This document shows, one piece after another, positions 25,956 to 34,602 of a DNA stretch of 43,437 bases; the first letter of the stretch is position 1, and every line of letters begins with the position of its first letter. The position numbers and the translations under genes were made by a program. This DNA comes from Paludibacteraceae bacterium (GTDB taxonomy: Bacteria > Bacteroidota > Bacteroidia > Bacteroidales > Paludibacteraceae): the NCBI GenBank assembly GCA_017550335.1, contig JAFZPM010000044.1, forward strand, positions 1 to 43,437, written 5' to 3'. The notes below the pieces were generated by a model, which saw only the letters and a list, made by a program, of their open reading frames with translations, searched no databases and had not been told where the DNA came from.

Positions 25956-28100
25956 ATGAATGTAATTACTAAGACGATCGCTTTGCCTGACGGCCGTACG
26001 ATCAGTATCGAGACGGGTAAGTTGGCGAAGCAAGCGGACGGCGCTGTCGTAGTGAAAATGGGCAACACTATGGTGTTGGCGACAGTGTGTTCTGCGAAAG
26101 AAGCAGTACCGGGAACGGATTTCATGCCGTTGACGGTTGAGTACAAAGAGAAGTTCGGCGCGTACGGACGATTCCCAGGCGGTTTTACGAAGAGGGAGGG
26201 AAAAGCCTCCGATTATGAGATTTTGACGGCACGTCTGATCGACCGTGCCCTCAGACCTTTGTTCCCGGACAACTACCATGCGGAGACTTTCGTTACGGTG
26301 AATATGATTTCCGCTGATGGTGTGGACCAACCGGATGCGTTGGCTGGTCTCGCGGCTTCGGCTGCGTTGGCTGTTTCCGACATCCCGTTCAACGGACCTA
26401 TCTCGGAGGTGCGTGTGGCTCGTATCGACGGCCAGTTCGTGATCGACCCTACCTTCGAACAATTGGAGAAGGCTGATATGGACTTGATGGTGGGCGCCAC
26501 TTATGAGAATATCATGATGGTGGAAGGCGAAATGGACGAGGTGTCCGAGCAGGATCTCCTCAACGCCCTCAAGGCGGCTCACGAAGCTATCAAACCTATG
26601 TGCCTCGTGCAAAAAGAACTCATGAAGGAGGTCGGCAAAGAGACCAAACGTGAGTACTGCCACGAGGAGAACGACGAGGAGTTGGAGAAGGACGTTTGGG
26701 CTAAGTGCTACGACAAGGCCTATGCGCTCGCCACTTCCGCTAACACGGATAAGCATGACCGCGAGGAGAAATTCAGCGCGGTGAAGACTGAATACATCGA
26801 GTCTTTGAACCTCAGCGAGGAGGATCTGGAGGCTAAGGCCGGCATGATCGACCGCTACTACCACGCTGTCGAGAAAGAGGCTATGCGCCGTTCTATCTTG
26901 GACGAGGGCAAGCGTCTCGATGGCCGTACCACGACGGACATCCGTCCTATCTGGTGCGAAGTGGGTTACCTCCCTGGCCCTCACGGATCGGCTATCTTCA
27001 CCCGTGGTGAGACTCAGTCCTTGACGACTTGTACCTTGGGTACGAAGCAGGACGAGAAGTTGATCGATGAGGTGCTCGTTCATGGCAAGGAACGTTTCTT
27101 GTTGCACTATAACTTCCCTCCATTCTCAACGGGTGAGGCGAAGGCGCAACGTGGTGTGGGCCGTCGTGAGATCGGTCACGGTCACCTCGCTTGGCGTGCC
27201 TTGAAACGTATGATCCCTGCTGATTATCCATATTGCGTGCGTATCGTTTCCGATATCATGGAGTCTAACGGTTCTTCTTCCATGGCTACTGTTTGCGCTG
27301 GTACGCTGGCGTTGATGGATGCGGGTGTGAAGATCAAGAAGCCGGTTTCTGGTATCGCGATGGGCTTGATCACCGACAAGGGCAACGTGAAGTACTCTGT
27401 GCTCTCCGATATCTTGGGCGATGAGGATCACCTCGGCGATATGGACTTCAAGGTAACTGGTACGAAGGATGGTATCACCGCTACCCAAATGGATATCAAG
27501 GTGGACGGTCTTTCTTACGAGATCTTGGAGAAGGCTTTGAACCAAGCTAAGGCTGGTAGATTGCATATCTTGGGTAAGATCGAGGAGACGATCGCTGAAC
27601 CTCGCGCTGACCTCAAGCCACACGCTCCACGCATCGTCACCTTCGATATTCCAAAGGATATGATCGGTGCTGTGATCGGCCCTGGTGGAAAGATCATCCA
27701 AGACATCCAAGAGAAGTCTGGCGCTACGGTTTCCATCGAGGAGACAGACGGCAAGGGACATGTCGAGGTGGCTGCTACCAACAAGGAGTCTTTGGACAAC
27801 GCGGTATCACGCATCAAGGCCATCGTTGCTGTTCCGGAGGTTGGCGAGACCTACGAGGCAAAGGTGAAGTCCATCATGCCTTACGGCGCATTCGTGGAGT
27901 TCATGCCTGGCAAAGAGGGCTTGCTCCATATCTCTGAGATCGAGTGGAGACGCATCGAGAAGATGGAGGATACGGGCATGAAGGAGGGTGACATGATCAC
28001 CGTCAAATTGCTCGACATCGACGCCAAGACGGGTAAGTTCAAGCTTTCCCACAAGGCATTGCTCCCTCGTCCACAACGTGAGGAGAAGAAAGAGAACTAA
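25956..28100 (+). CDS. pnp: Polyribonucleotide nucleotidyltransferase (PNPase)
   Basis: PNPase degrades RNA 3' to 5' by phosphorolysis and takes part in mRNA turnover. The 714-residue protein has two RNase PH domains. The first holds [22 protein letters not shown]; the second holds [19 protein letters not shown] and the phosphate-binding [12 protein letters not shown] domain follows ([20 protein letters not shown], about 568-630). The C-terminal S1 domain (about 635-705) holds [20 protein letters not shown]. Length and order are standard. It is monocistronic, with its own promoter and terminator. Confidence 0.97.
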   Translation: MNVITKTIALPDGRTISIETGKLAKQADGAVVVKMGNTMVLATVCSAKEAVPGTDFMPLTVEYKEKFGAYGRFPGGFTKREGKASDYEILTARLIDRALRPLFPDNYHAETFVTVNMISADGVDQPDALAGLAASAALAVSDIPFNGPISEVRVARIDGQFVIDPTFEQLEKADMDLMVGATYENIMMVEGEMDEVSEQDLLNALKAAHEAIKPMCLVQKELMKEVGKETKREYCHEENDEELEKDVWAKCYDKAYALATSANTDKHDREEKFSAVKTEYIESLNLSEEDLEAKAGMIDRYYHAVEKEAMRRSILDEGKRLDGRTTTDIRPIWCEVGYLPGPHGSAIFTRGETQSLTTCTLGTKQDEKLIDEVLVHGKERFLLHYNFPPFSTGEAKAQRGVGRREIGHGHLAWRALKRMIPADYPYCVRIVSDIMESNGSSSMATVCAGTLALMDAGVKIKKPVSGIAMGLITDKGNVKYSVLSDILGDEDHLGDMDFKVTGTKDGITATQMDIKVDGLSYEILEKALNQAKAGRLHILGKIEETIAEPRADLKPHAPRIVTFDIPKDMIGAVIGPGGKIIQDIQEKSGATVSIEETDGKGHVEVAATNKESLDNAVSRIKAIVAVPEVGETYEAKVKSIMPYGAFVEFMPGKEGLLHISEIEWRRIEKMEDTGMKEGDMITVKLLDIDAKTGKFKLSHKALLPRPQREEKKEN

Positions 28101-28138
28101 GAAAAACGGGGAGGCTTGCCTTCCTCAACCATATCGAA

Positions 28139-28171
28139 AGGGGAATCGTCTTCGGATGATTCCTCTTTTTT
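28139..28171 (+). terminator. pnp terminator
   Basis: AGGGGAATCGTC (28139-28150) pairs with GATGATTCCTCT (28155-28166) around a TTCG tetraloop, allowing G-U pairs, and runs into TTTTTT. It lies 39 nt after the stop. Confidence 0.92.
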
Positions 28172-28204
28172 GTGTGGCTAAGAATTTTGTTTGCGCAAAT
28201 TTAT

Positions 28205-28212
28205 TATTTTTG
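28205..28212 (+). promoter_or_regulatory. -7 box of the DUF3791/DUF3990 operon
   Basis: TATTTTTG, 69 nt before the first ATG. A TTTG lies only 15 nt upstream (28186-28189), closer than consensus. Confidence 0.45.
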
Positions 28213-28281
28213 TCGTGTGAACTACTGATTTGCAACGATTCGCAGATTTAAGGTTGGCAAGAATAAACATCCACGACTGAA

Positions 28282-28497
28282 ATGAGCAAGTACGAAATAC
28301 CTTTCATAACGGCATGTATCCAAGCATTCGGACAGCGTTTCGCCATGACACGGCAAGCGGCGTTCCGTTATTTGCACCAATACAAAGGGTTGGCGTTCCT
28401 GATTGAGTTCTATGACGTAGAGCATCTTCAATCGATGGATGAGACGATAGATGACCTGCTCATCATCTGTCGAAAGAATGGAGGAACATTGGCATGA
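28282..28497 (+). CDS. DUF3791 family protein
   Basis: 71 residues, small and probably helical. The pattern (FITACIQAFGQRFAMTRQAAFRYLHQYKGLAFLIEFYDVEHLQS...TIDDLLIICRKNG) matches DUF3791, which in Bacteroidota and Firmicutes lies directly upstream of DUF3990 genes. Its stop overlaps the next start (ATGA at 28494-28497). A role as antitoxin or regulator of the following protein is inferred from gene order only. Confidence 0.8.
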   Translation: MSKYEIPFITACIQAFGQRFAMTRQAAFRYLHQYKGLAFLIEFYDVEHLQSMDETIDDLLIICRKNGGTLA

Positions 28498-28982
28498 AAC
28501 TCTATCACGGCACGAATCAGGATATCGAAACGATAGACCTCTCCAGGGGCCTGCGTTACAAAGACTTCGGCAAGGGATTCTATTTGACACCCGACAAAAC
28601 AACAGCCATCCGTATGGCACAAAAGAAGTCTCGATTATTCGGAGGCATACCCACTCTAATAACCTACGAAATGGACGAGGCTGCAATGCATTCGGACTTG
28701 AAAATAAAAATCTTCCCTGCAAAGGCTAGTGTGGAATGGTTTCTATTCATAGATGCTAATCGTAGCAGGGAGAACAAGGATGCCATCCACGACTATGACA
28801 TCATCATAGGCCCAATTGCTGACGATGGAGTAGTATTGCAATTGACGAACTATCATGAAGGTATATATACGCCAGAACAAGCGGCTCAAATGTTACAGGA
28901 CAAATACCTTGACCAACAGTACTTCTTTGGAACGGAAAGATCCCTCCGCTTTCTTCGTAAAGTAAAAGTAAAAACCGTATGA
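28494..28982 (+). CDS. DUF3990 family ADP-ribosyltransferase-like protein
   Basis: 162 residues. KLYHGTNQD near the start (His5), DFGKGFYLT (Tyr30) and the C-terminal DQQYFFGTERSLRFL follow the His-Tyr-Glu plan of ADP-ribosyltransferase-like folds and the DUF3990 consensus. DYDIIIGPIADDGV in the middle is also a family hallmark. No signal peptide, so cytoplasmic. The family is predicted to act as toxins that modify a cellular target with NAD; neither activity nor target is shown here. It is coupled by ATGA overlaps to genes on both sides. Confidence 0.82.
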   Translation: MKLYHGTNQDIETIDLSRGLRYKDFGKGFYLTPDKTTAIRMAQKKSRLFGGIPTLITYEMDEAAMHSDLKIKIFPAKASVEWFLFIDANRSRENKDAIHDYDIIIGPIADDGVVLQLTNYHEGIYTPEQAAQMLQDKYLDQQYFFGTERSLRFLRKVKVKTV

Positions 28983-29200
28983 AACAGCCATCACACCACC
29001 AAACAGCGACATACTTGATCAATTATGCTCTGAGCGAATTGGTGAAGTACGTTATGGAGGATACGGGGTGCTCCATTGAGGAGGCTATGGAACGCGTCTA
29101 CAACTCTCCCATCATGCCAGCCTTGCAGGACGAGGAGGGGGAACTATACGTGCAAAGTCCTGCATATCTGTATGAAATGATGATGGAATTTGCTCAATAG
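28979..29200 (+). CDS. Small third protein of the DUF3791/DUF3990 operon
   Basis: 73 residues. AMERVYNSPIMPALQDEEGELYVQSPAYLYEMMMEF is a pattern that commonly follows DUF3990 genes. I have no firm family name. Predicted all-helical and acidic. Its ATG overlaps the stop of the DUF3990 gene by 4 nt, so its dose is tied to that protein. It could be a second antitoxin component or a partner; this is inference from coupling. Confidence 0.75.
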   Translation: MKQPSHHQTATYLINYALSELVKYVMEDTGCSIEEAMERVYNSPIMPALQDEEGELYVQSPAYLYEMMMEFAQ

Positions 29201-29259
29201 AGGGAAAACCTTATGGCTCCAAGTGTAGGCATGGCATAATCAATAGTTTGTACTATTTG

Positions 29260-29281
29260 AATAACCTGTAACGGTTATTTT
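29260..29281 (+). terminator. Terminator of the DUF3990 operon
   Basis: AATAACC (29260-29266) and GGTTATT (29273-29279) form a stem around TGTAAC, followed by TT. It is short, but well placed 60 nt after the last stop. Confidence 0.6.
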
Positions 29282-29312
29282 GGAATAGACATTGCTATGC
29301 GTGCAAAAAATA

Positions 29313-29333
29313 GGGGCGAAAATTTTTCGCCCC
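29313..29333. repeat. GGGGCGAAAA palindrome, second locus
   Basis: GGGGCGAAAA (29313-29322) and TTTTCGCCCC (29324-29333) flank a single T. This is the same core as 19009-19038. It lies between convergent genes and may terminate transcription from both sides. Confidence 0.75.
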
Positions 29334-29364
29334 CATGCGATATTGCCCTCCTATAATATTGTGA

Positions 29365-30033
29365 TTACCAATCATCATTCTCGATTCCAGACGCCCCAAC
29401 CGTAACGTGTTTGGCAAGTCTGTCCATTATTATTTGTGTCCAAATATAGGTGCGTAAATATATTTTCGCAGAAGATCTGGTTTTCCCAATTGCTTTGTCG
29501 TAGCCTTCTGTGTAAGGCGTTTTAAATATTGGTTGTTTCCCCTCAAATGTCTGCCCATATCCGCCAATCCACTTTTGAAGTATATATTGGGGTATTGCAA
29601 TGCAACGTACTTTCCCTTTCTTTATGTCTACTCGTATTTGACATGCAACGTAACTCATTCCCCCAGTATATGAGGATAGAGACACTCCCCATCCCCAAAA
29701 CAAACCTTCTACAATGAAACTTCCTGCTTCTCTGTCATTAAGTTTTGTGATTACATTCGGCTCGTTAAACGAACTTATAATGGTTTGGTATGCGGATACC
29801 CATATTTGATCTTTTGTCAAAGAAGTGTCTACTTCTATGATTGTACTGTACATGGGTAATCCTTCGTTTGAAAACCAACCTTGATTAAATAACCAGTGGG
29901 AACGCTCTTTCAACTTGACGTCTGGCAGATATTTTTCCTCTGCCTCGTCAAATTCCTTTTCCGTGATCAGTTGTGAGTACGCAATGTTGAGTGCGGTAAA
30001 AGAGAATAATAAAGATAAAATGAATTTCTTCAT
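29365..30033 (-). CDS. Secreted protein, DUF4468-like
   Basis: 222 residues with signal peptide MKKFILSLLFSFTALNIAYS. The central part (about 62-155) has TIIEVDTSLTKDQIWVSAY, VITKLNDREAGSFIVEGLF and CQIRVDIKKGKVRCIAI. These resemble the DUF4468 (TBP-like fold) pattern of exported Bacteroidota proteins; the match is partial. Function unknown. Its leader contains a hairpin followed by a T-tract. Confidence 0.65.
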   Translation of the reverse strand: MKKFILSLLFSFTALNIAYSQLITEKEFDEAEEKYLPDVKLKERSHWLFNQGWFSNEGLPMYSTIIEVDTSLTKDQIWVSAYQTIISSFNEPNVITKLNDREAGSFIVEGLFWGWGVSLSSYTGGMSYVACQIRVDIKKGKVRCIAIPQYILQKWIGGYGQTFEGKQPIFKTPYTEGYDKAIGKTRSSAKIYLRTYIWTQIIMDRLAKHVTVGASGIENDDW

Positions 30034-30079
30034 GATGTTAATTTGCGTTTCCCCCTATAAGCCTCCGAATTTAGGGTTA

Positions 30080-30122
30080 ATAAAAAAAGGATGTGAGACT
30101 TGTTCCACACTCGTCCTTCGTA
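30080..30122 (-). promoter_or_regulatory. Leader hairpin with T-tract, possible attenuator
   Basis: On the minus strand, AAGGA (30122 side) and TGTG pair with CACA and TCCTT around a loop, with a bulged CGAG. TTTTTTTATT follows. It lies between the -7 box at 30212-30205 and the start codon at 30033, so it could stop leader transcripts. It could also terminate transcription coming from further upstream. Confidence 0.35.
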
Positions 30123-30204
30123 AAAAATTTTGGCGAAATTTCAGAATTAGGACTTCATGCAAAAATGCCTTTCCAATCCATGGATTTCTCCCCATAGATC
30201 GGTG

Positions 30205-30212
30205 CAAATATA
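30205..30212 (-). promoter_or_regulatory. -7 box of the DUF4468-like gene
   Basis: TATATTTG on the minus strand, giving a leader of about 165 nt. The -33 element is not clear. The gene-free stretch 30034-30385 also holds the leader hairpin and the paaK promoter. Confidence 0.45.
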
Positions 30213-30291
30213 TGGATAGTTCTTTAATTTCGTGCGTGTTTATGTGATTTTAAAGAAGATTGCCCGAATTTGTGCATATACTGAACGTTTT

Positions 30292-30323
30292 TTTGTGATA
30301 ACCAACAAATTCAATTAAATTTG
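30292..30323 (+). promoter_or_regulatory. paaK promoter
   Basis: TTTG at 30292-30295 and TAAATTTG at 30316-30323, spacing 20 nt. The leader to ATG 30386 is about 55 nt. Confidence 0.7.
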
Positions 30324-30385
30324 CAATCGATAGTGAAAAACATGAATGTGAAATCCGTTGTTCGAAACGGGCAAAAAATATCAAA

Positions 30386-31693
30386 ATGACTGAAAAGTAT
30401 TGGGAAGAAGAGATTGAGACGATGAGTCGTGCCGATCTCGAAAAACTCCAACTGGAGCGTTTGAAGAAAACGGTGGCGCATGCGTCGAACTCACCGTTCT
30501 ATAAGAAATTATTCGCGGAGAAGGGTCTTTCCGCTGATTCTATTAAGACGTTGGACGATCTGAGGAAGTTCCCGTTCACCACGAAAGAGGACCTTCGTAA
30601 CAACTATCCTTTCGGACTCGCCGCTGTTCCGATGGAGGATATCGTGCGTCTCCACTCATCCAGCGGTACTACCGGTAATCCGACCGTGGTGCTCCACACG
30701 AAGAATGACCTCGACGCTTGGGCGAACCAGGTGGCGCGCTGCATGTACATGGTGGGCGTGCGCAAGTCGGATGTCTTCCAGAACACTTCGGGCTACGGAA
30801 TGTTCACGGGCGGTCTCGGCTACCAATATGGCGCGGAGCTCTTGGGCTGCTTGACGGTCCCTGCCGCAGCCGGTAACAGCAAACGTCAGATTAAGTTCAT
30901 CCGTGACTTTGGTACCACGGTTCTCCATACCATCCCAAGCTACGCTACCCGCTTGGCGGAGGTCTTCCAGGAGGAGGGTCTGGACCCTCGCAAGGACTCC
31001 AAGCTCAAGATCATGTGCGTGGGCGCTGAGCCTCACTCGGAGGAGCAAAGGAAGCGTATCGAGGAACTCCTTGGCTTGAAGGCATATAACTGCTTCGGTA
31101 TGTCGGAGATGAACGGCCCGGGTGTCGCTTTCGAGTGCCAGGAGCAGAATGGTCTCCACATCTGGGAGGACATGGTGATCGTTGAAATCATCAACCCTGA
31201 GACCCTGGAGCCTGTGAAAGATGGCGAGGTGGGCGAGATGGTCTTGACAACCCTCCGTCGTGAGGCGATGCCTTTGATCCGCTACCGTACGCGTGACCTT
31301 ACCAGCTTCATGCCGGGCGAGTGTCCTTGTGGTAGAACCCACAGGAGAATCTCCCGTATCAAGGGACGTTCCGACGATATGATGATCGTGAAGGGTGTGA
31401 ATATATTCCCTATCCAGATCGAGCGTATCCTGATGAACTTCAAGGAGTTGGGTATGAACTACCTCATCACCATCGACACGGTCGGCAACAACGACGAGAT
31501 GTTGGTGGAGGTGGAATTGGGCGACCTGCACACGGACGACTTCACGAAGCTGCAGTCGTTGACGAAGGAGATCACCCGTCAATTGAAGGACGAGATCCTG
31601 CTGACCCCTAAGGTGAAGCTGGTGGAGAAGGGCTCTTTGCCAGTGTCCGAAGGAAAGGCGGTGAGAGTGAAAGATTTAAGGAAAAACCACTAA
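30386..31693 (+). CDS. paaK: Phenylacetate-CoA ligase
   Basis: The enzyme activates phenylacetate (or a related aryl acid) with ATP and CoA to the CoA thioester. The 435 residues carry the AMP-binding loop SSGTTGNPTVV, YNCFGMSEMNGPGVAFEC, YRTRDLT and the C-terminal GRSDDMMIVKGVNIFP hinge, all typical of PaaK. In anaerobic Bacteroidales the gene usually pairs with an ACT-domain protein, as here, and is thought to handle aryl acids made from aromatic amino acids; that role is inferred. It has its own promoter and starts the gene run ending at 35612. Confidence 0.94.
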   Translation: MTEKYWEEEIETMSRADLEKLQLERLKKTVAHASNSPFYKKLFAEKGLSADSIKTLDDLRKFPFTTKEDLRNNYPFGLAAVPMEDIVRLHSSSGTTGNPTVVLHTKNDLDAWANQVARCMYMVGVRKSDVFQNTSGYGMFTGGLGYQYGAELLGCLTVPAAAGNSKRQIKFIRDFGTTVLHTIPSYATRLAEVFQEEGLDPRKDSKLKIMCVGAEPHSEEQRKRIEELLGLKAYNCFGMSEMNGPGVAFECQEQNGLHIWEDMVIVEIINPETLEPVKDGEVGEMVLTTLRREAMPLIRYRTRDLTSFMPGECPCGRTHRRISRIKGRSDDMMIVKGVNIFPIQIERILMNFKELGMNYLITIDTVGNNDEMLVEVELGDLHTDDFTKLQSLTKEITRQLKDEILLTPKVKLVEKGSLPVSEGKAVRVKDLRKNH

Positions 31694-31706
31694 TAGAGAA
31701 ATTACT

Positions 31707-32132
31707 ATGACAATCAACCAGATATCAATTTTCTTGGAGAATAAGTTCGGCAGGCTGAACGAGATTCTCTCTTTCTTGAGCAAGGAGAACATCCGTGTGA
31801 TCGCCGCTACCGTGGCGGATACGTCCGACTATGGTATCCTGCGTCTCATCACCTCCAACCAAATCAAAGCCCTCCAGTTGCTGAAGGCGAACGGTGTGAG
31901 CGCCAACCTGAACACGGTGATGGCCATTTCGGTGGATTCCTCCATCGATAAGTTCGCCGAGACGATCCAGTGCTTCACGAAGGCGGGCATCAGCATCGAG
32001 TATATGTATTGCTTCTCCATCAACCAGAAGGCGATACTCGTCCTGCGCACCAACAACATCGACGCGGCGCACGAGGTGATCCGCAGGTATGGCATGAACA
32101 ACCTCTCGGAGGCTGAACTGAATAATTTGTAA
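31707..32132 (+). CDS. ACT domain-containing protein
   Basis: 141 residues with two ACT-like halves (about 1-70 and 72-141). The first starts ISIFLENKFGRLNEILSFLS and the second FAETIQCFTKAGISIEYMY. No catalytic domain is attached. Such stand-alone tandem ACT proteins next to paaK are common in anaerobes and probably sense an amino acid or an aryl compound; the ligand is unknown. It lies 13 nt after paaK. Confidence 0.9.
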   Translation: MTINQISIFLENKFGRLNEILSFLSKENIRVIAATVADTSDYGILRLITSNQIKALQLLKANGVSANLNTVMAISVDSSIDKFAETIQCFTKAGISIEYMYCFSINQKAILVLRTNNIDAAHEVIRRYGMNNLSEAELNNL

Positions 32133-32158
32133 TCAATTAACCATAAAAGAAAAAGAAT

Positions 32159-32281
32159 ATGTTTGGCATATCGGATCCCGGCATTTGGATCGTGTATCTA
32201 TTGTCGATATTGTGTGTGATCGGCTCGATCATCTTTGGTGTTAAATATTGGAATAAGGAAGACGATAAAGATAAAGAATAA
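32159..32281 (+). CDS. Symporter small accessory protein
   Basis: A 40-codon reading frame lies in the 155-nt gap before the symporter. The protein begins MFGISDPGIWIVYLLSIL, has one membrane helix (about 9-28) followed by VKYWNKEDD, and ends with a charged tail. This matches the small accessory protein family (typical motif DPWIWLAY...NW) found next to sodium:solute symporters. It ends 6 nt before the symporter start. Likely a single-pass subunit or stabiliser of that transporter. Confidence 0.88.
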   Translation: MFGISDPGIWIVYLLSILCVIGSIIFGVKYWNKEDDKDKE

Positions 32282-32287
32282 ACAGTC

Positions 32288-33862
32288 ATGGAGAATTTTT
32301 CAATGTATTTGATCGTGATGGTTTATTTCTTGTCCATCGCTTTTTTAGGATATTTGGGATATAAGAAAACAAAGGATTCGAAGGACTTCCTGATCGGTGG
32401 TGGTGAGATGAATCCAATCGTGATGGCGCTCTCTTACGGTGCCACGTTCATCTCCGCCTCAGCCATCGTGGGTTTCGGTGGTGTGGCGGCTACCTTCGGT
32501 ATGGGTATCCAATGGTTGATGTTCCTGAACATGTTCGTGGGCGTGGTGATCGCCTTCATCGTGTTCGGACGTCCTACGCGCCGTATCGGTGCGAAACTGA
32601 AGGTGGGTTCGTTCGCCCATTTCTTGGGTGCGTTCTATGACTCCAAGAAGATTCGCATCTTCGTGGCGGCCGTGATCTTCATCTGCATGCCGCTCTATGC
32701 CGCCGCCGTCTTGCGTGGTGGTGTCTTCTGCATGCAACAGGTCTTCGGCATCGATTTTGACTTGGCTTTGCTGGTATTCACGGTGATTGTCGCTTCATAC
32801 GTCATCGCAGGTGGCATGAAGGGCGTGATGTACACGGATGCTTTGCAGGCGGTGATCATGTTCGTATGTATGGCTTGCTTGGTGTTCGGTGTCTACAAGG
32901 CGTTGGGCATGGGCTTCTCCGAGGCGAACGAGGCTCTTGGCGCTATTTCTGACCAGGTGCCTGAGAAGTTGGCTGCGGTCGGTCATAGAGGATGGACCTC
33001 TATGCCGGAAGGGGGCTCCCAGCAATGGTACACGCTGGTCACTTCCCTGATCATGGGTGTGGGAATCGGTTGTTTGGCGCAGCCTCAACTGGTGGTTCGT
33101 TTCATGACGGTGAACAGCACGCAGAAGCTGAACCAGGGCGTTGTGATCGGTTGTGTCTTCTTGATCATCACGGTGGGCGTTGTATACCACGTGGGTGCGC
33201 TCTCCAACCTTTACTTCTGGAAAAACGACGGAGCGGTTTCCATCAACATGGTGGAGGCTTCCGATAAGATCATTCCATACTTCATCAGCCGTGTCATGCC
33301 GGCTTGGTTCACGACCATCTTCATGTTGTGTATCCTCTCCGCCAGCATGTCCACGTTGAGTGCGCAGTTCCACACGATGGCTGCCGCCGCTGGTTCCGAC
33401 ATCTACGGTTCTTGCGTGGATGAGGAGAAGAAACGTAACAAGATGACGGTGATGATCCGTCTCGCCGTTCTGGTTTCCATCCTGATCAGTTTCGTTATCT
33501 GCTTCGTGTTGGGCGAGGGCAATGATTCTCCGATCATCGCTATCTCCACTTCCCTCTTCATGGGTATCTGCGCATCGGCTTTCTTGCCATCTTATTTTTG
33601 CGCATTGTACTGGAAGAAGGTGACGAAGCAAGGCGCATACGCCAGCATGTGGGTGGGCGTGGTTGCCACCCTCTTGGCGTTGATCTTCTTGCATGCGAAG
33701 GAGGCTACCGCTTTGGGTATCTGCAAGGCAATCCTCGGAACGGATGTCTTGGTGACGGATGGTATGTTGAAGTTCGTTGACCCTATCATGTTCGCCTTCC
33801 CTCTTTCCTGTATCACTATCGTAGTTGTCAGTCTGTTGACGGGGAAAAAGCAGGAGGCGTGA
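32288..33862 (+). CDS. Sodium:solute symporter (SSS family)
   Basis: 524 residues with about 13 membrane helices, the family length. SKDFLIGGGEMNPIVMALSYGATFISASAIVGFGG at the start includes the SSS N-terminal signature, and ASYVIAGGMKGVMYTDALQAVIMF is the central SSS motif. Substrate cannot be read from sequence. Position after paaK suggests an organic acid such as a short-chain or aryl carboxylate, which is inference. The preceding 40-residue protein is its probable accessory subunit. The TGA overlaps the menG ATG by one base. Confidence 0.92.
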   Translation: MENFSMYLIVMVYFLSIAFLGYLGYKKTKDSKDFLIGGGEMNPIVMALSYGATFISASAIVGFGGVAATFGMGIQWLMFLNMFVGVVIAFIVFGRPTRRIGAKLKVGSFAHFLGAFYDSKKIRIFVAAVIFICMPLYAAAVLRGGVFCMQQVFGIDFDLALLVFTVIVASYVIAGGMKGVMYTDALQAVIMFVCMACLVFGVYKALGMGFSEANEALGAISDQVPEKLAAVGHRGWTSMPEGGSQQWYTLVTSLIMGVGIGCLAQPQLVVRFMTVNSTQKLNQGVVIGCVFLIITVGVVYHVGALSNLYFWKNDGAVSINMVEASDKIIPYFISRVMPAWFTTIFMLCILSASMSTLSAQFHTMAAAAGSDIYGSCVDEEKKRNKMTVMIRLAVLVSILISFVICFVLGEGNDSPIIAISTSLFMGICASAFLPSYFCALYWKKVTKQGAYASMWVGVVATLLALIFLHAKEATALGICKAILGTDVLVTDGMLKFVDPIMFAFPLSCITIVVVSLLTGKKQEA

Positions 33863-34602
33863 TGTCCGATTTCAAGTGTGAGAAGGTGCTCCCGTATGCC
33901 GACGGGGGTAGTAAGACAAAACAGATAACGGAGATGTTCGATCATATTGCTGGGCAGTATGATCGAATGAACCGTTTGATGTCCTTGGGGCAGGACAGGG
34001 TATGGCGGCGCAAGGCGATTGATGCGCTGGAGGCTTGCCATCCTAACCGAGTCTTGGACGTCGCCACGGGCACGGGCGACTTTGCCATCGCCGTGGCGGA
34101 ACGCCTGAAGCCCGAGCGGGTGTTGGGCGTGGATCTCTCCCTGGAGATGATGAACGTCGGCAAGGGAAAGGTCGCCGAACGTGGATTGTCGGACGTGGTG
34201 GATTTCGCCCAAGGCGATTCGACCGACCTGCGTTTGGAGGATGCTTCATTCGAGGCGGTCACGGTGGCGTTCGGTGTGCGCAACTTCTCCAGCCTTGAGA
34301 AGGGACTGAGGGAGATCAACCGGGTGCTGGTCGGCGGAGGAATGCTGGCCATCTTGGAGATGACGGAGCCTAATAACGCATTGTTGCGCTTGGGGTACAA
34401 GGCATACACGAAATTATGCCTGCCCGTTATGGCAAGACTCTTCGCCAAGGACCTGAAGGCGTATGATTACCTGCCGGCTTCCATCCAGGCCTTCCCGAAG
34501 GATGATGAGATGAGGAATCTGCTGAAGATGTGCGGGTTCCAATCTGTCGAGATAAGAAAATTCACCATGCAAACATGTTCATTATATTTGGCTTGTAAAT
34601 GA
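33862..34602 (+). CDS. menG: Demethylmenaquinone methyltransferase
   Basis: This cytoplasmic SAM-dependent enzyme performs the last step of menaquinone synthesis, methylating demethylmenaquinone. The 246-residue protein has FDHIAGQYDRMNRLMSLGQD, the SAM-binding VLDVATGTGDFA, VTVAFGVRNFS and EMTEPNNALLR, all UbiE/MenG signatures. The ATG at 33862 is preferred over the GTG three bases earlier. It overlaps the symporter stop by one base and the next gene by 4 nt. Confidence 0.94.
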   Translation: MSDFKCEKVLPYADGGSKTKQITEMFDHIAGQYDRMNRLMSLGQDRVWRRKAIDALEACHPNRVLDVATGTGDFAIAVAERLKPERVLGVDLSLEMMNVGKGKVAERGLSDVVDFAQGDSTDLRLEDASFEAVTVAFGVRNFSSLEKGLREINRVLVGGGMLAILEMTEPNNALLRLGYKAYTKLCLPVMARLFAKDLKAYDYLPASIQAFPKDDEMRNLLKMCGFQSVEIRKFTMQTCSLYLACK

